Source: Pseudomonas sp. H1h
GTDB taxonomy: Bacteria > Pseudomonadota > Gammaproteobacteria > Pseudomonadales > Pseudomonadaceae
DNA length: 64,000 nucleotides
Reading direction: 5' to 3'
Assembly (NCBI RefSeq): GCF_000633255.1
Contig: NZ_AYMJ01000029.1
Coordinates: forward strand, 122,029 to 186,028
In this document: in pieces, positions 30,705 to 39,749 of the stretch
Layout: every line of letters begins with the position of its first letter
How positions within the stretch are numbered: position 1 is the first letter of the stretch
Made by a program: the position numbers and the translations under genes
The notes under the pieces: model-generated
Told to the model about the DNA's origin: nothing
The model's database searches: none
What the model saw: only the letters and a program-made list of their open reading frames with translations

Positions 30705-31768
30705 CAGGCAGTCCTCGCGGTGAAGTCGATGCGCGGATCGACCAGCCTGTAGCACAGGTCACCGAGCAGTTTTATCAGCAGGCCGAACAGGGTGAAGATG
30801 AACAGCGAACCGAACACCACCGGGTAGTCGCGCGACACCGCCGCTTCGTAGCTGAGACGGCCGAGGCCATCGAGGGAGAAGATCACTTCGATCAACAGCG
30901 AACCACCGAAAAACACCGTCACCAGCGCCTGGGGCAGACCGGCAACCACCAGCAGCATCGCGTTGCGAAACACATGGCCGTACAACACCTGACGCTCACT
31001 CAGCCCCTTGGCCCGCGCCGTCACCACGTACAGCCTCGAGATCTCGTTGAGAAAACTGTTCTTGGTCAGGATGGTCAGCGTGGCGAACCCGCCGATGACC
31101 AGCGCGGTGACCGGCAACACCAGATGCCAGAAGTAGTCCGCGACCTTGGCCCACGGCGACAGTTCGGCAAAGTTGTCCGAGACCAGTCCGCGCACCGGGA
31201 ACCAGTCCAGTGCACTGCCACCGGCAAATACGATGATCAGCAGCAGCGCAAACAGAAAACCCGGCATCGCGTAGCCAATGATGATCGCCACGCTGCTCCA
31301 GACATCGAACGCCGAGCCGTTGTGCACCGCTTTGCGAATGCCCAGCGGAATCGACACCAGATAGGTGATCAGCGTCGCCCACAGGCCCAGCGACAAGGTC
31401 ACCGGCAGTTTCTGCCAGATCAGTTCGGTGACGCTGGCTCCGCGGAAAAAGCTCTGGCCGAAATCCAGCTGCGCGTAGCTTTCAAGCATCAGCCACAGGC
31501 GCTCACCGGCCGGTTTGTCGAAGCCGTACTGGCGCTCGATGTCTGCCACCAGTTTCGGATCGAGGCCACGGGTCGCGCGGGATTCGCCGCCGATGGTTTC
31601 CACATGACCACCGCCCACCGCAGCACCGACGCCGATGCCCTGCAAGCGCGCAATCGCCTGCTCTACCGGGCCCCCCGGCGCGGCCTGCACGATGACGAAA
31701 TTGACCAATAGAATGGCGAGCAAGGTCGGCACAATCAGCAGCAGACGCCGCAGGCTATAACCCCACAT
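30704..31768 (-). CDS. yejB: Peptide ABC transporter permease (YejB type)
   Basis: 354 residues starting MWGYSLRRLLLIVPTLLAIL, the classical DppB-class N-terminal helix. After a periplasmic region there are five further helices. The cytoplasmic coupling loop reads YVVTARAKGLSERQVLYGHV. It partners YejE to form the membrane channel. Its start lies inside the last codons of the binding-protein gene (overlap of 14 bases), so translation is coupled to yejA. Confidence 0.9.
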   Translation of the reverse strand: MWGYSLRRLLLIVPTLLAILLVNFVIVQAAPGGPVEQAIARLQGIGVGAAVGGGHVETIGGESRATRGLDPKLVADIERQYGFDKPAGERLWLMLESYAQLDFGQSFFRGASVTELIWQKLPVTLSLGLWATLITYLVSIPLGIRKAVHNGSAFDVWSSVAIIIGYAMPGFLFALLLIIVFAGGSALDWFPVRGLVSDNFAELSPWAKVADYFWHLVLPVTALVIGGFATLTILTKNSFLNEISRLYVVTARAKGLSERQVLYGHVFRNAMLLVVAGLPQALVTVFFGGSLLIEVIFSLDGLGRLSYEAAVSRDYPVVFGSLFIFTLFGLLIKLLGDLCYRLVDPRIDFTARTA

Positions 31769-33605
31769 GGGCGTATTCCTTTTGCTGTTGCTGCATTTGC
31801 GTGGCCGTCAGCGCAGTCGGGCTGATTTCCCACCAGGTGTCGAGCCCGGCGTCGTACAACGGTGCCGTTGCCGGGCGGCCGAAACGGTTCCACCACACGG
31901 TGGAAATCCCCGGCGGGTAGTAGTTGGGAATCCAGTAGTAACCCCACTGCAACACCCGATCCAAAGCATGTGCATGACGCAACAGGTTGTCGCGGTTGTC
32001 GGCCTGCACCAGCCCTTCAAGCAACGCATCGACCACGGGATCACGCAGCACCATGTAGTTGTTGGAGCCAGGATCGTCCGCACCGTCGGCGCCGAAGTAA
32101 TTGAACATCTCGCGCCCCGGCGCCTGACTCACCGGATAGCCGACCACGATCATGTCGTAGTCACGATTGCGCACACGGTTGGTGTATTGCGCGGTGTCGA
32201 CCTGGCGAATATCGAAGCCGATACCGATCTGCGCCAGGTTGCGCTTGAACGGCAACAGCAAGCGCTCGAAACCTTTCTGGCCGTTAAGGAAGGTGAACTG
32301 CAGCGGCTCGCCATTGGCGTTGACCAACTGATCACCTTGGGGTTTCCAGCCGGCCGCTTCCAGCAGTTTCAACGCCTGCAACTGCTCGGCGCGGACATTG
32401 CCGCTGCCGTCGGTTTTTGGCGCTTCGAACACTTGAGTGAACACCTCGTCAGGAATCTGGCCACGCCACGGTTCGAGGATTTTCAGCTCCTCGGCATCCG
32501 GCAACGCGGTGGCCGCCAACGCACTGTGCGAGAAGTAACTGCGCTGGCGCAGGTACATGCCGCGCATCATCTGCCGATTGCTCCACTCGAAGTCCCAGAG
32601 CATGGCGATGGCCTGACGCACCCGGCGATCCTGAAACAGCGGTTTTTGCAGATTGAACACGAAACCTTGCGAACCCTGCGCGGCCCCCGGTGCCAGGTGT
32701 TCACGGAGCAGCTTGCCCTGCTCCAGCGCCGCCCCGGCATAACCGATGGTGTAGCTGGTCGCGGAAAACTCGCGGTTGTAGTCGAAGCCGCCGGCCTTCA
32801 GTACTTGCCGGGAAACATCGGTGTCGGCGAAGAACTCCACGCTCATGTGATCGAAGTTGTACAGCCCGCGAGTGATCGGCAGGTCCTTGGCCCACCAGTC
32901 GACAACGCGCTGAAATTTCACGCTGCGCCCGGCGTCCACCGCGCTGATGCGGTACGGGCCGCTGCCCGGCGGGATCTCGAAACCGGCACCCTCGGCGAAG
33001 TTGCGCGTGCGCCACCAGTGCTCGGGCAGCACTGGCAGCGTCGCCAGATCCAGCGGCAAGGTGCGGCTGTCGTTGTTCTTGAACAGGAAGCGCACTTGCG
33101 TCGGCGATTCGACCTGCACCTCGGCGACATCACGAAACTGCTGACGGTATTTCAGGCTGCCCTGGGTGGTGAGCAGTTCGAAGGTGTAGCGCACGTCTTC
33201 GGCGGTGATCGGCGTACCGTCGTCAAACCTGGCCTCGGGATTGAGGTAGAAACGCAGCCAGCGGCGATCCTCATCCAGCTCCATCCGCTGCGCCACCAGA
33301 CCATAGACGCTGTAGGGTTCATCCTTGCTGCGATAGGCCAACGGTGCGTAGAGCCAGCCGTCGACTTCGGCCACACCAGTGCCTTTGTCGATGTAGGGAA
33401 TCAAGTGATCGAACGGGCCGCTTTCCAGCGACGAGCGCCGCAGCGTACCGCCCTTGGGGGCGTTGGGGTTGGTGTAGGCCAGGTGCTGGAAGTCGGGGGC
33501 GTACTTGGGCGCTTCGCCGTAGACCGTCAGCGCTGGTTGCGGGGTGGCCCAGCTGAATGAGGTTAAAAGCGAAACAGCGCTGAATAAAATGAGCCTGGAG
33601 AACAT
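31755..33605 (-). CDS. yejA: Extracellular oligopeptide-binding protein (YejA type)
   Basis: 616-residue periplasmic solute-binding protein of family 5. The signal peptide ends near residue 20 (SFSWA-TPQPAL). Family features are YTNPNAPKGGTLRRSS near the mature N-terminus, ARFDDGTPITAEDVRYTF in domain I, and VGYPVSQAPGREMFNYFG towards the end. It captures peptides for YejBEF. Its start follows AAAAGGA. A shared promoter-like element and hairpin lie at 33689-33756 upstream, the same element as before the two TonB receptors, which suggests joint control. A REP-like sequence (about 33645-33665) sits between hairpin and start. Confidence 0.9.
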   Translation of the reverse strand: MFSRLILFSAVSLLTSFSWATPQPALTVYGEAPKYAPDFQHLAYTNPNAPKGGTLRRSSLESGPFDHLIPYIDKGTGVAEVDGWLYAPLAYRSKDEPYSVYGLVAQRMELDEDRRWLRFYLNPEARFDDGTPITAEDVRYTFELLTTQGSLKYRQQFRDVAEVQVESPTQVRFLFKNNDSRTLPLDLATLPVLPEHWWRTRNFAEGAGFEIPPGSGPYRISAVDAGRSVKFQRVVDWWAKDLPITRGLYNFDHMSVEFFADTDVSRQVLKAGGFDYNREFSATSYTIGYAGAALEQGKLLREHLAPGAAQGSQGFVFNLQKPLFQDRRVRQAIAMLWDFEWSNRQMMRGMYLRQRSYFSHSALAATALPDAEELKILEPWRGQIPDEVFTQVFEAPKTDGSGNVRAEQLQALKLLEAAGWKPQGDQLVNANGEPLQFTFLNGQKGFERLLLPFKRNLAQIGIGFDIRQVDTAQYTNRVRNRDYDMIVVGYPVSQAPGREMFNYFGADGADDPGSNNYMVLRDPVVDALLEGLVQADNRDNLLRHAHALDRVLQWGYYWIPNYYPPGISTVWWNRFGRPATAPLYDAGLDTWWEISPTALTATQMQQQQKEYAHVGL

Positions 33606-33688
33606 TGGCAGATCCTTTTACGCGGTGCTGCGACTGGCCTCTTGGCAGGCTTGCTCGCGAAGGCGTCGGCACAGTCACCAAACATCCT

Positions 33689-33716
33689 GCCTACCTGTGA
33701 TGTGCAACAGGTAGGC
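33689..33716 (-). promoter_or_regulatory. Leader hairpin before yejA
   Basis: Perfect 10-base arms GCCTACCTGT / ACAGGTAGGC around an 8-base loop, directly downstream of the shared element at 33720-33756. Comparable hairpins lie after the same element before both TonB receptor genes. Confidence 0.65.
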
Positions 33717-33719
33717 GAC

Positions 33720-33756
33720 TTTTATAGGGCGGACTTAGATCAATAAGTGACTAAAA
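33720..33756 (-). promoter_or_regulatory. Shared promoter-like element, copy 3 (upstream of yejA)
   Basis: On the minus strand it reads GTCACTTATTGATCTAA, 7 bases, then CTATAAAA. It aligns with 36474-36511 and 39713-39749 over about 37 bases, with one base missing in the spacer. It partly overlaps the terminator of the preceding receptor gene. I infer a promoter recognised in the three transcripts by one factor, possibly the FecI-type sigma factor encoded at 40694-41203. Confidence 0.6.
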
Positions 33757-33777
33757 TCCGCCCGCACTGAGCGGATT
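33755..33777 (-). terminator. Terminator at the end of the first TonB receptor gene
   Basis: Stem AATCCGC / GCGGATT, 9-base loop, followed on the minus strand by TT(TT)AG. The stem begins within the receptor stop codon. The short T-run makes it a moderate terminator. Confidence 0.6.
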
Positions 33778-36419
33778 CAGAACTTGTAGCTGACCCGCGT
33801 GTACAGCGTCCGCCCAAACGGATCGCCGTATTTCGGGTCGTAGCCGCTCTGGAATGTGTAGGTCTGGTTGCTGAACGGTGGCTCGCGGTCGAACAGGTTC
33901 TTCGCGCCGAGGGTCACGCTGAGGGTCTTGCGCCAGGTGTAAGTGCCAGCCAGGTCCCAGACGTTGTATGAGCCGACGTAATCGTGAGTCTCGCGGTCGG
34001 AGTCGTGGTAACCGCTGGTGTAGCGGTTGGTCAGGGCGACGCCGTAAGGGCCGTAATTCCAGCTGCCGGTCAGGCTGTGACGCCAGCGGGCTACGGCACC
34101 GGCCGAGGCGAAATCACCGCCACGGAAATCGCCAAGCTTGTCGATGTAGTCGCCCTTGAGTTGCTGTTGATACTCGTAACGACTGACGTACGTGCCTTGC
34201 AGGCCAATGCCGAAATTGCCATATGGAGTGCTCGGCAAGCGGTAATCGAAGCTGACATCGACGCCGTTGGTCTTGATCTTGCCGAGGTTGGCCAGGCCAG
34301 TGACGATGTGATCGATGGAGCCGTCAGGCTTGCGGATCAGGCGATCCGGGTACAGTTCGGGGTTCTCGAACACCGCCGACTCCGGGAATTCGGCGATCTG
34401 ATTGGCAATGTTGATCCACCAGAAATCCAGCCCGGTAGTCAGGCGCTCGAACGGCTGATAGACGAAACCGAGGGTGACGTTACGCGCGGTTTCCGGGCTG
34501 AGGTCAGTGTTACCGCCAGTGCGACTGTAGAACTGCTGGGCGCAGTCGCGGTTGGCGATTCCGCCGTTGCTCGGGTTGCCACCGGCGCACAGCCGTGGAT
34601 CGTTGTAGTTGGCGACAGTGAAGGTGGTGAAATTTGGGTTGTACAACTCATACAGCGACGGCGCGCGGAAACCTTCGCTGTATGCGCCACGCACCACCAG
34701 CTCCTTGAATGGCTGGAAGCGGAACGAATATTTCGGGTTGGTGGTGCTGCCGAAATCGCTGTACTTGTCATGCCGCACGGCGGCGGACAATTCGAGGCTG
34801 TCGAGCACCGGTACGTTGACCTCGGCGTATTGCGCCGAGACGCTGCGATCGCCGGCAACACTGGCATTCGGATCGACACCCAGGCTTTGCACATCGGCGG
34901 CGAACTGTGCGAAGTCCTGATGGAAATCCTCCTTGCGATACTCGCCGCCCAGCGCCAGTGCCGACGGGCCGGCACCGAACCAGTCGCCAATCTCGCGGCT
35001 GACTCGCCCGTCAATCGCCTTGACCCGCCCGACCGCCGTCGAGTAATCGCCATCCACCGCGTTGGCTGCCAGCAACGCCTGCCCGGCAGCCGTCTGCGCG
35101 CCAAACGGGTTGATGATGCCGTTGGCAATTCCGGCGCTCACAGCGTGGTCGTTGACGTAGCCAGCCTCGATAGCATTGACCACTTTGTTCTGGTTGTATG
35201 ACGCGCCGACGTTGTAATCCCAGCCGATCACGTTGCCGTCGAAGCTCAACAGCAAACGCTGGCCGGTATTGTCGTCTTCATGTTGGCGAGCGCCGACCGC
35301 GGTTTCGCGCCAGTTCACATCCACCGGTTGCGTCGGGTCGAGGACAAAACCGTTGGGGCCTGGGGTAATGCCGTTACCGGGATAGAACGTCGTGCCGGGG
35401 CTGACCTGGTTGCCCATCAGCGTACCGGGACCGATCTGCGTACGGTTTTCGTTGCGTGCCCAGAAGTATTCGAGGCTGACGTTGTGATCGTCCGAGAGCT
35501 TGCCGGTGGCTTTGGCGAACGCCGAGGTCTTTTCGGTTTCCGGCACCAGATCGAGATAATTCCACAGGCTCTGGCGGCAGATGCCATTGCGCGACAGCAG
35601 GCCGGGCGCGTTGCAACCGGAACCGGCCAATGGGTTGGTGGCGTTGCTGCCCTGGCTCCAGTTGGCCGGCGATGCGGTGCCGGAGGTGTAATCGAGGCCA
35701 CGCCCGGGCTGATAGTTGTAGGTGTAGCCGCGATCTTCGGCGGCCAGCCGTTGCTGCTTGTCATAACTGACTACACCGAACACGTTGAAGCGGTCATCCT
35801 GCAAATCACCGAAGCCCCAGCTGCCGCTGAAATTACGGCTTTCACCGCCGCCGGCATGGGTCGGTGTGTCGTAGTTGGTGCTCAGTTGGCCTTCGGTGAG
35901 GCTGGTCTTGGTGATGAAGTTGATCACCCCACCAATCGCATCGGTCCCGTACAACGCCGACGCGCCGTCACGCAGGACCTCCACGCGGTCGATGGCGGCG
36001 AACGGAATGGTATTCAGGTCAACGCCGGAACCATTGATCGCATTGGTTGCGTTGTTGCTCAGCCGCCGTCCGTTGAGCAGCACCAGGGTTTTGTTCGGGC
36101 CGATGCCACGCAAATCGGCATACGACGCCCCGCCGCTGCTCGAACCCACCGAACGACCGGAGCCGACCGAGGACTGGTTGGCGGAAATCCGGCTCACCAG
36201 TTCTTCCGTGGTGCTCACCCCCTGCTCGCGCAGTTCTTCAACTCGCAGGATAGTGACCGGCACTGCCGTTTCAGCATCGACCCGGCGAATCGCCGTGCCG
36301 GTGACCTCGACGCGTTGCAACTGAGTAGTGGGCTCGTCGGCAGCGACTGTCGGCAAGCTATTGATCGCCAGCAGCAAGGCCAGGCTCAAACGGGATCTAA
36401 CGGGTGAAAAATGGATCAT
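33777..36419 (-). CDS. TonB-dependent outer-membrane receptor without signalling domain
   Basis: 880 residues. The signal peptide ends near residue 27 (PTVAADE). A TonB-box-like region QRVEVTGTAIRR precedes the plug domain (ELVSRISANQSSVGSG, LRGIGPNKTLVLLNGRRLS, GASALYGTDAIGGVINFI), and a 22-strand barrel ends with the typical C-terminal aromatic LYTRVSYKF. The plug signature LRGIGPNKTLVLLNGRR is shared with the neighbouring receptor 36737-39658, so they are diverged paralogues. No STN domain is present. The neighbouring peptide transporter suggests a peptide-like substrate; no substrate can be read directly. Confidence 0.9.
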   Translation of the reverse strand: MIHFSPVRSRLSLALLLAINSLPTVAADEPTTQLQRVEVTGTAIRRVDAETAVPVTILRVEELREQGVSTTEELVSRISANQSSVGSGRSVGSSSGGASYADLRGIGPNKTLVLLNGRRLSNNATNAINGSGVDLNTIPFAAIDRVEVLRDGASALYGTDAIGGVINFITKTSLTEGQLSTNYDTPTHAGGGESRNFSGSWGFGDLQDDRFNVFGVVSYDKQQRLAAEDRGYTYNYQPGRGLDYTSGTASPANWSQGSNATNPLAGSGCNAPGLLSRNGICRQSLWNYLDLVPETEKTSAFAKATGKLSDDHNVSLEYFWARNENRTQIGPGTLMGNQVSPGTTFYPGNGITPGPNGFVLDPTQPVDVNWRETAVGARQHEDDNTGQRLLLSFDGNVIGWDYNVGASYNQNKVVNAIEAGYVNDHAVSAGIANGIINPFGAQTAAGQALLAANAVDGDYSTAVGRVKAIDGRVSREIGDWFGAGPSALALGGEYRKEDFHQDFAQFAADVQSLGVDPNASVAGDRSVSAQYAEVNVPVLDSLELSAAVRHDKYSDFGSTTNPKYSFRFQPFKELVVRGAYSEGFRAPSLYELYNPNFTTFTVANYNDPRLCAGGNPSNGGIANRDCAQQFYSRTGGNTDLSPETARNVTLGFVYQPFERLTTGLDFWWINIANQIAEFPESAVFENPELYPDRLIRKPDGSIDHIVTGLANLGKIKTNGVDVSFDYRLPSTPYGNFGIGLQGTYVSRYEYQQQLKGDYIDKLGDFRGGDFASAGAVARWRHSLTGSWNYGPYGVALTNRYTSGYHDSDRETHDYVGSYNVWDLAGTYTWRKTLSVTLGAKNLFDREPPFSNQTYTFQSGYDPKYGDPFGRTLYTRVSYKF

Positions 36420-36426
36420 GAACAGC

Positions 36427-36456
36427 CATCCCTGCGTTTTGGTTTATGCAGGGATG
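36427..36456 (-). promoter_or_regulatory. Leader hairpin before the first TonB receptor gene
   Basis: Perfect 9-base arms CATCCCTGC / GCAGGGATG with a 12-base loop, ending 7 bases before the ATG. The 3' arm carries the only Shine-Dalgarno-like AGGGA, so the hairpin could hide the ribosome-binding site. Confidence 0.65.
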
Positions 36457-36473
36457 TGCAATGGACAGCAGTG

Positions 36474-36511
36474 TTTTATAGAGGCCGGTTTAGACCGATG
36501 GGTGATGAGGT
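36474..36511 (-). promoter_or_regulatory. Shared promoter-like element, copy 2 (upstream of first TonB receptor gene)
   Basis: Minus strand: CCTCATCACCCATCGGTCTAA, 8 bases, CTATAAAA, ending 55 bases before the ATG. Spacing and flanks match copy 1 almost exactly. The rest of the gap, 36512-36736, shows no gene or repeat that I can recognise. Confidence 0.65.
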
Positions 36512-36736
36512 TATGCAAAAAAATGGCAAGGACACATCAAGCCAATGCGATGTCCCTCAGCAACCGCGTATCCTCGGCCCGAGACTGCCCCCCAAGGCGC
36601 GAGCTGCCATCTCCAGCACCAACGCGTACTGGTAAGCGACGACGCTCCGCATCGGGTAAAGCCGTACCGCTTTTCCTTCCTTCAGCAGTCGCCGTACGGT
36701 TCTGACAGACTTGCCGGTAATACATTAACTGCGCGC

Positions 36737-39658
36737 TCAACTACCGAAGTGATAACTCACATCCAGCCACCACTGCCGCCCGTAGGGGTCGTAGTTGCCG
36801 GTCGGGTAATACGGCCAGCCGGCCGAGTCATCGTGCTTGATCTGGTTGAGTACGTTGTTCACCGTCAACCCGACGCTGGCGCGCTCATTGAGCTTGTAGC
36901 GTGCACTGGCGTTGAACACCGTCCATGGCGACAGCCGCCCGTCACCCGCGCCGTTGGTGACCGAGCCGTAGCGAATGCCCATCAGCGTCGCCGTGGCCTT
37001 CTGATAATCCCAGGTCAGGCTGGCGTTGACCTTGCTGCGCCAGTCGTAGTTGGTGCGCGAAGTGCGCAAGTCCTGGGTCGGTGCCTCGTCCGACTCCTTG
37101 TAGAAATGCGACAGCACCAGCGTATAGCCCAGCGCCGAACTGAACGCGCCGTACTGGCCCGCGCCCCAGCGGATGTTGCTTTTGAAGTCCAGGCCGCTGA
37201 CCCGCTCGCTGGCGGCGTTGATCGCGTTGACCCGCACCCGTTGCAACTGGTTGGGGTCGATGGCGGCATTACCCGGGTTGCGGTCGATGCGCGCCAAGGT
37301 GGATTGGCAGTTGGCCGAGTTGATGTCCTGGGTGCCGTTGCGGCATTCGTTCTCTTGCTGCAACAGACGGTTTTCGTCGACGGTGGTCAGCAGGTCGTCG
37401 ATCTCGACTCGCCAGAAATCCGTGGAGAAATCGAAATTGCGCGACGGCGACCAGACAAAACCGTAGGTCCAGGATTTGCCGCGCTCGGACTCAAGGTCTG
37501 GCGTGCCGCTCTGGGTGTAATCGACCCGCCCGCGATCACACGCGCCCTGCACACCCTGGCTGCAACCGTAGTAATCGATTTGCGCGGGGTAGTAGCCGTT
37601 GCTGTCGGACTGGTAGATGTAGTTCAAATCCGGCGCGCGGAAACTGGTGCCATAGCTGCCACGCAGCAACAGGCTGCTGATCGGGCGCCATTCCAGGCCC
37701 AGGTTGTAGGTCTTCTGCTGTTCGCTACGATCGCTGAACTTGTATTGATCCCAGCGCCCAGCGGCTGTTGCCAGCACGGTGTCGGTGACCGGAATGCTGA
37801 ACTCGCCACCGGCGGCATAACGTTTGCGCGAACCACCGGAACTTTGCGCCGGGCTCACGCCATAGAATGTGCCGTCATTCAGGCCGTCATCCGGGTCGAC
37901 GCGGTATTCCTGTTTGCCCGCCTCCAGCACGCCGGCAAACCCCACCGGGCCGGCCGGCAAGTCAAACAGATCGCCGTTGATCGAAGCGTTGTAACTGGTC
38001 GAGACCGACTTGCTGCGCTGGGTCAGGTTACTGCGAAACTGCTCCCATTCCTGAGGCGTCAGCGGCCGGTCGAGGCGTGAAGCATCGGGGGCGAACACCG
38101 GGTAGCCGTCACGCGTGCCCAGTTGCGGGCCGAGGTAGAAGTCCTGAATCGAGGCCAGCGGCGTGTAGCGCGTGGTTCTGACGCTGCGGTATTCCGAGCG
38201 GTTGGCCGCCAGATCGTAACGCCAGCCGGTGTCGGCAATCTTGTCCGAGAGGCCGAGGGTGCCGGTCCATGACGTGTCGGTCCACTTGCTGTTGTTGCTG
38301 GTGCGACCACCGATTTCCTCTTCGCCATAACGCCGATACCAGCGCTCCAGATTGCCGCTGTTCTGGTTGATGAAATCCGGCGAGGTGAAGGTCGGACCCC
38401 GCGTGTTGTTCTGGATGTGATCGAGGCCATACATCAGGTCGGCAAATACCTGGCCGCTGTCACTGAAGTGCCAGGTACCGCGGGTGTAGCCGTCGTAGTT
38501 TTCCTTTTGCGTTTGAATGGTCCAGTAATCGTTGTACATCTGATCGGTGCGGCAGCGGCCAGCGTTGTTCAGCAGCTTGTTGTCGAAGGTGCCTTGATAA
38601 GCGCCGCAACCGGGGCCGAGGTAGCGGTTGTTGCTCAGGTCGCGGCGGTAGCCGACGTCCGCCAGCGGCCCGCTCTGCATGAAGCCACGGTCGTCGGCCC
38701 AGATCGGATCGCGGTTGGTCAGTTCCACGCCGAACAAGCCGTCAAAATCGCCCCAACTGCCGCCGCCGCTGATTTGCAGACGCTGGTTGTCGCCACCGCC
38801 GCGCTCGCTGGTACCGCCCTTGAGATTGACGTCGATGCCATTGATTTGCTTCTTGAGGATGATGTTGACCACCCCGGCAATCGCGTCCGAACCGTAGATC
38901 GCCGAGGCCCCGCTGCTGAGGATTTCGATACGGTCGATGACCGCCGATGGAATGTTCGCCAGGTTGGTGAAGTTGACCTTGCCATCGTACGGCGTCGGGT
39001 AATCGGCAACGCGCCGGCCGTTGATCAACACCAGTGTGTGGTTGGGCCCGAGGCCGCGCAGGTTGATCGCGCTGGCCGCCGGTTGCCAGGTGTTGCCGTA
39101 ATCCTCGCCCTGGGTCATGCCGGTGTTTTGCGTTTGTGTGGCCAACGCGTCGTAGACGTTCTTGTAGCCGCGCGCTTCCATCTCTTCATGGGTGATGACG
39201 TTGACCGGGGTCGCGCCATCGCTCTGCGCCCGGGCGATTCGCGAGCCGGTGACGGTGACTTTTTCCATGCGGTAATCGGCACTGGTGGCCGGTGCCACGG
39301 CGCTGACTTTCGCCGCTACCGGCGTGCGCGCCTCGCCTTCGCGCACGCTCAGGCCTTGAGCGCTTTGCTCGACTTGCAGGCCGCTGCCGAGCAGCGCTTT
39401 CTCCACCGCCTGGCGTCCGCCCAACGCACCGCGCACCGCACTGCTGCGCTTGCCTTGCACCAGGTTCTGGCTGAAGGAAATGGGGACGCCGGTCTGGCGC
39501 GAAATGTCCAGCAGCACCTCATCGAGCGGCCCACTGGCAATGTCGAAAGTGAAAACCTGGGTCGCAGAATCCTGCGCGTAAACCGCGATCGGCCCAAGCC
39601 CCAACGCCAATGCGGCGGCGAGGGTCAGGCAAGGTAATTGTTGTTTGAGTGAGAGCAT
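36737..39658 (-). CDS. TonB-dependent receptor with N-terminal signalling (STN) domain
   Basis: 973 residues. The signal peptide ends near AVYAQDSA (about residue 28). A secretin/TonB short N-terminal domain follows (FDIASGPLDEVLLDISRQTG...QGLSVREG, about 33-105), the part that contacts a FecR anti-sigma regulator. Next are the TonB box, the plug (NLRGLGPNHTLVLINGRRV, GASAIYGSDAIAGVVNIIL) and a barrel ending WWLDVSYHF. An STN receptor directly downstream of fecI-fecR is the classical cell-surface-signalling arrangement. The start MLSLKQQLPCLTL is used because it opens the signal peptide; an upstream reading invades fecR. Confidence 0.92.
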   Translation of the reverse strand: MLSLKQQLPCLTLAAALALGLGPIAVYAQDSATQVFTFDIASGPLDEVLLDISRQTGVPISFSQNLVQGKRSSAVRGALGGRQAVEKALLGSGLQVEQSAQGLSVREGEARTPVAAKVSAVAPATSADYRMEKVTVTGSRIARAQSDGATPVNVITHEEMEARGYKNVYDALATQTQNTGMTQGEDYGNTWQPAASAINLRGLGPNHTLVLINGRRVADYPTPYDGKVNFTNLANIPSAVIDRIEILSSGASAIYGSDAIAGVVNIILKKQINGIDVNLKGGTSERGGGDNQRLQISGGGSWGDFDGLFGVELTNRDPIWADDRGFMQSGPLADVGYRRDLSNNRYLGPGCGAYQGTFDNKLLNNAGRCRTDQMYNDYWTIQTQKENYDGYTRGTWHFSDSGQVFADLMYGLDHIQNNTRGPTFTSPDFINQNSGNLERWYRRYGEEEIGGRTSNNSKWTDTSWTGTLGLSDKIADTGWRYDLAANRSEYRSVRTTRYTPLASIQDFYLGPQLGTRDGYPVFAPDASRLDRPLTPQEWEQFRSNLTQRSKSVSTSYNASINGDLFDLPAGPVGFAGVLEAGKQEYRVDPDDGLNDGTFYGVSPAQSSGGSRKRYAAGGEFSIPVTDTVLATAAGRWDQYKFSDRSEQQKTYNLGLEWRPISSLLLRGSYGTSFRAPDLNYIYQSDSNGYYPAQIDYYGCSQGVQGACDRGRVDYTQSGTPDLESERGKSWTYGFVWSPSRNFDFSTDFWRVEIDDLLTTVDENRLLQQENECRNGTQDINSANCQSTLARIDRNPGNAAIDPNQLQRVRVNAINAASERVSGLDFKSNIRWGAGQYGAFSSALGYTLVLSHFYKESDEAPTQDLRTSRTNYDWRSKVNASLTWDYQKATATLMGIRYGSVTNGAGDGRLSPWTVFNASARYKLNERASVGLTVNNVLNQIKHDDSAGWPYYPTGNYDPYGRQWWLDVSYHFGS

Positions 39659-39666
39659 CGAGGGGC

Positions 39667-39693
39667 TTCCCTGTTGAAGGCGTCTGCAGGGAA
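39667..39693 (-). promoter_or_regulatory. Leader hairpin before the STN-type receptor gene
   Basis: Arms TTCCCTG / CAGGGAA, 13-base loop, ending 8 bases before the ATG. The 3' arm includes the Shine-Dalgarno-like AGGGA, as in the leader of the neighbouring receptor gene. Confidence 0.55.
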
Positions 39694-39712
39694 TGAGCAG
39701 CGGGCCGGCGCT

Positions 39713-39749
39713 TTTTATAGGGCGGCGATTAGGCCAAGAAGTTATGAGG
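39713..39749 (-). promoter_or_regulatory. Shared promoter-like element, copy 1 (between fecR and STN receptor gene)
   Basis: Minus strand: CCTCATAACTTCTTGGCCTAA, 8 bases, CTATAAAA, starting at the fecR stop codon and ending 54 bases before the receptor ATG. Target promoters of FecI-type sigma factors commonly sit exactly here, which is why I suspect an ECF promoter. The -35 and -10 assignment is open. Confidence 0.65.

Noticed and set aside
31767..33560. Long plus-strand open frame opposite yejA
   Set aside because: Antisense shadow of a complete solute-binding protein gene.
33713..33757. Ordinary sigma-70 promoter explaining the CTATAAAA element
   Set aside because: No -35 box lies at 16-18 bases from TATAAA in any of the three copies, and the conservation extends well beyond a sigma-70 core; an alternative factor is preferred, without proof.
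36512..36736. Possible gene remnant between the two TonB receptor genes
   Set aside because: Short frames exist on the minus strand, but none has a credible start, family likeness or composition that would support a gene.
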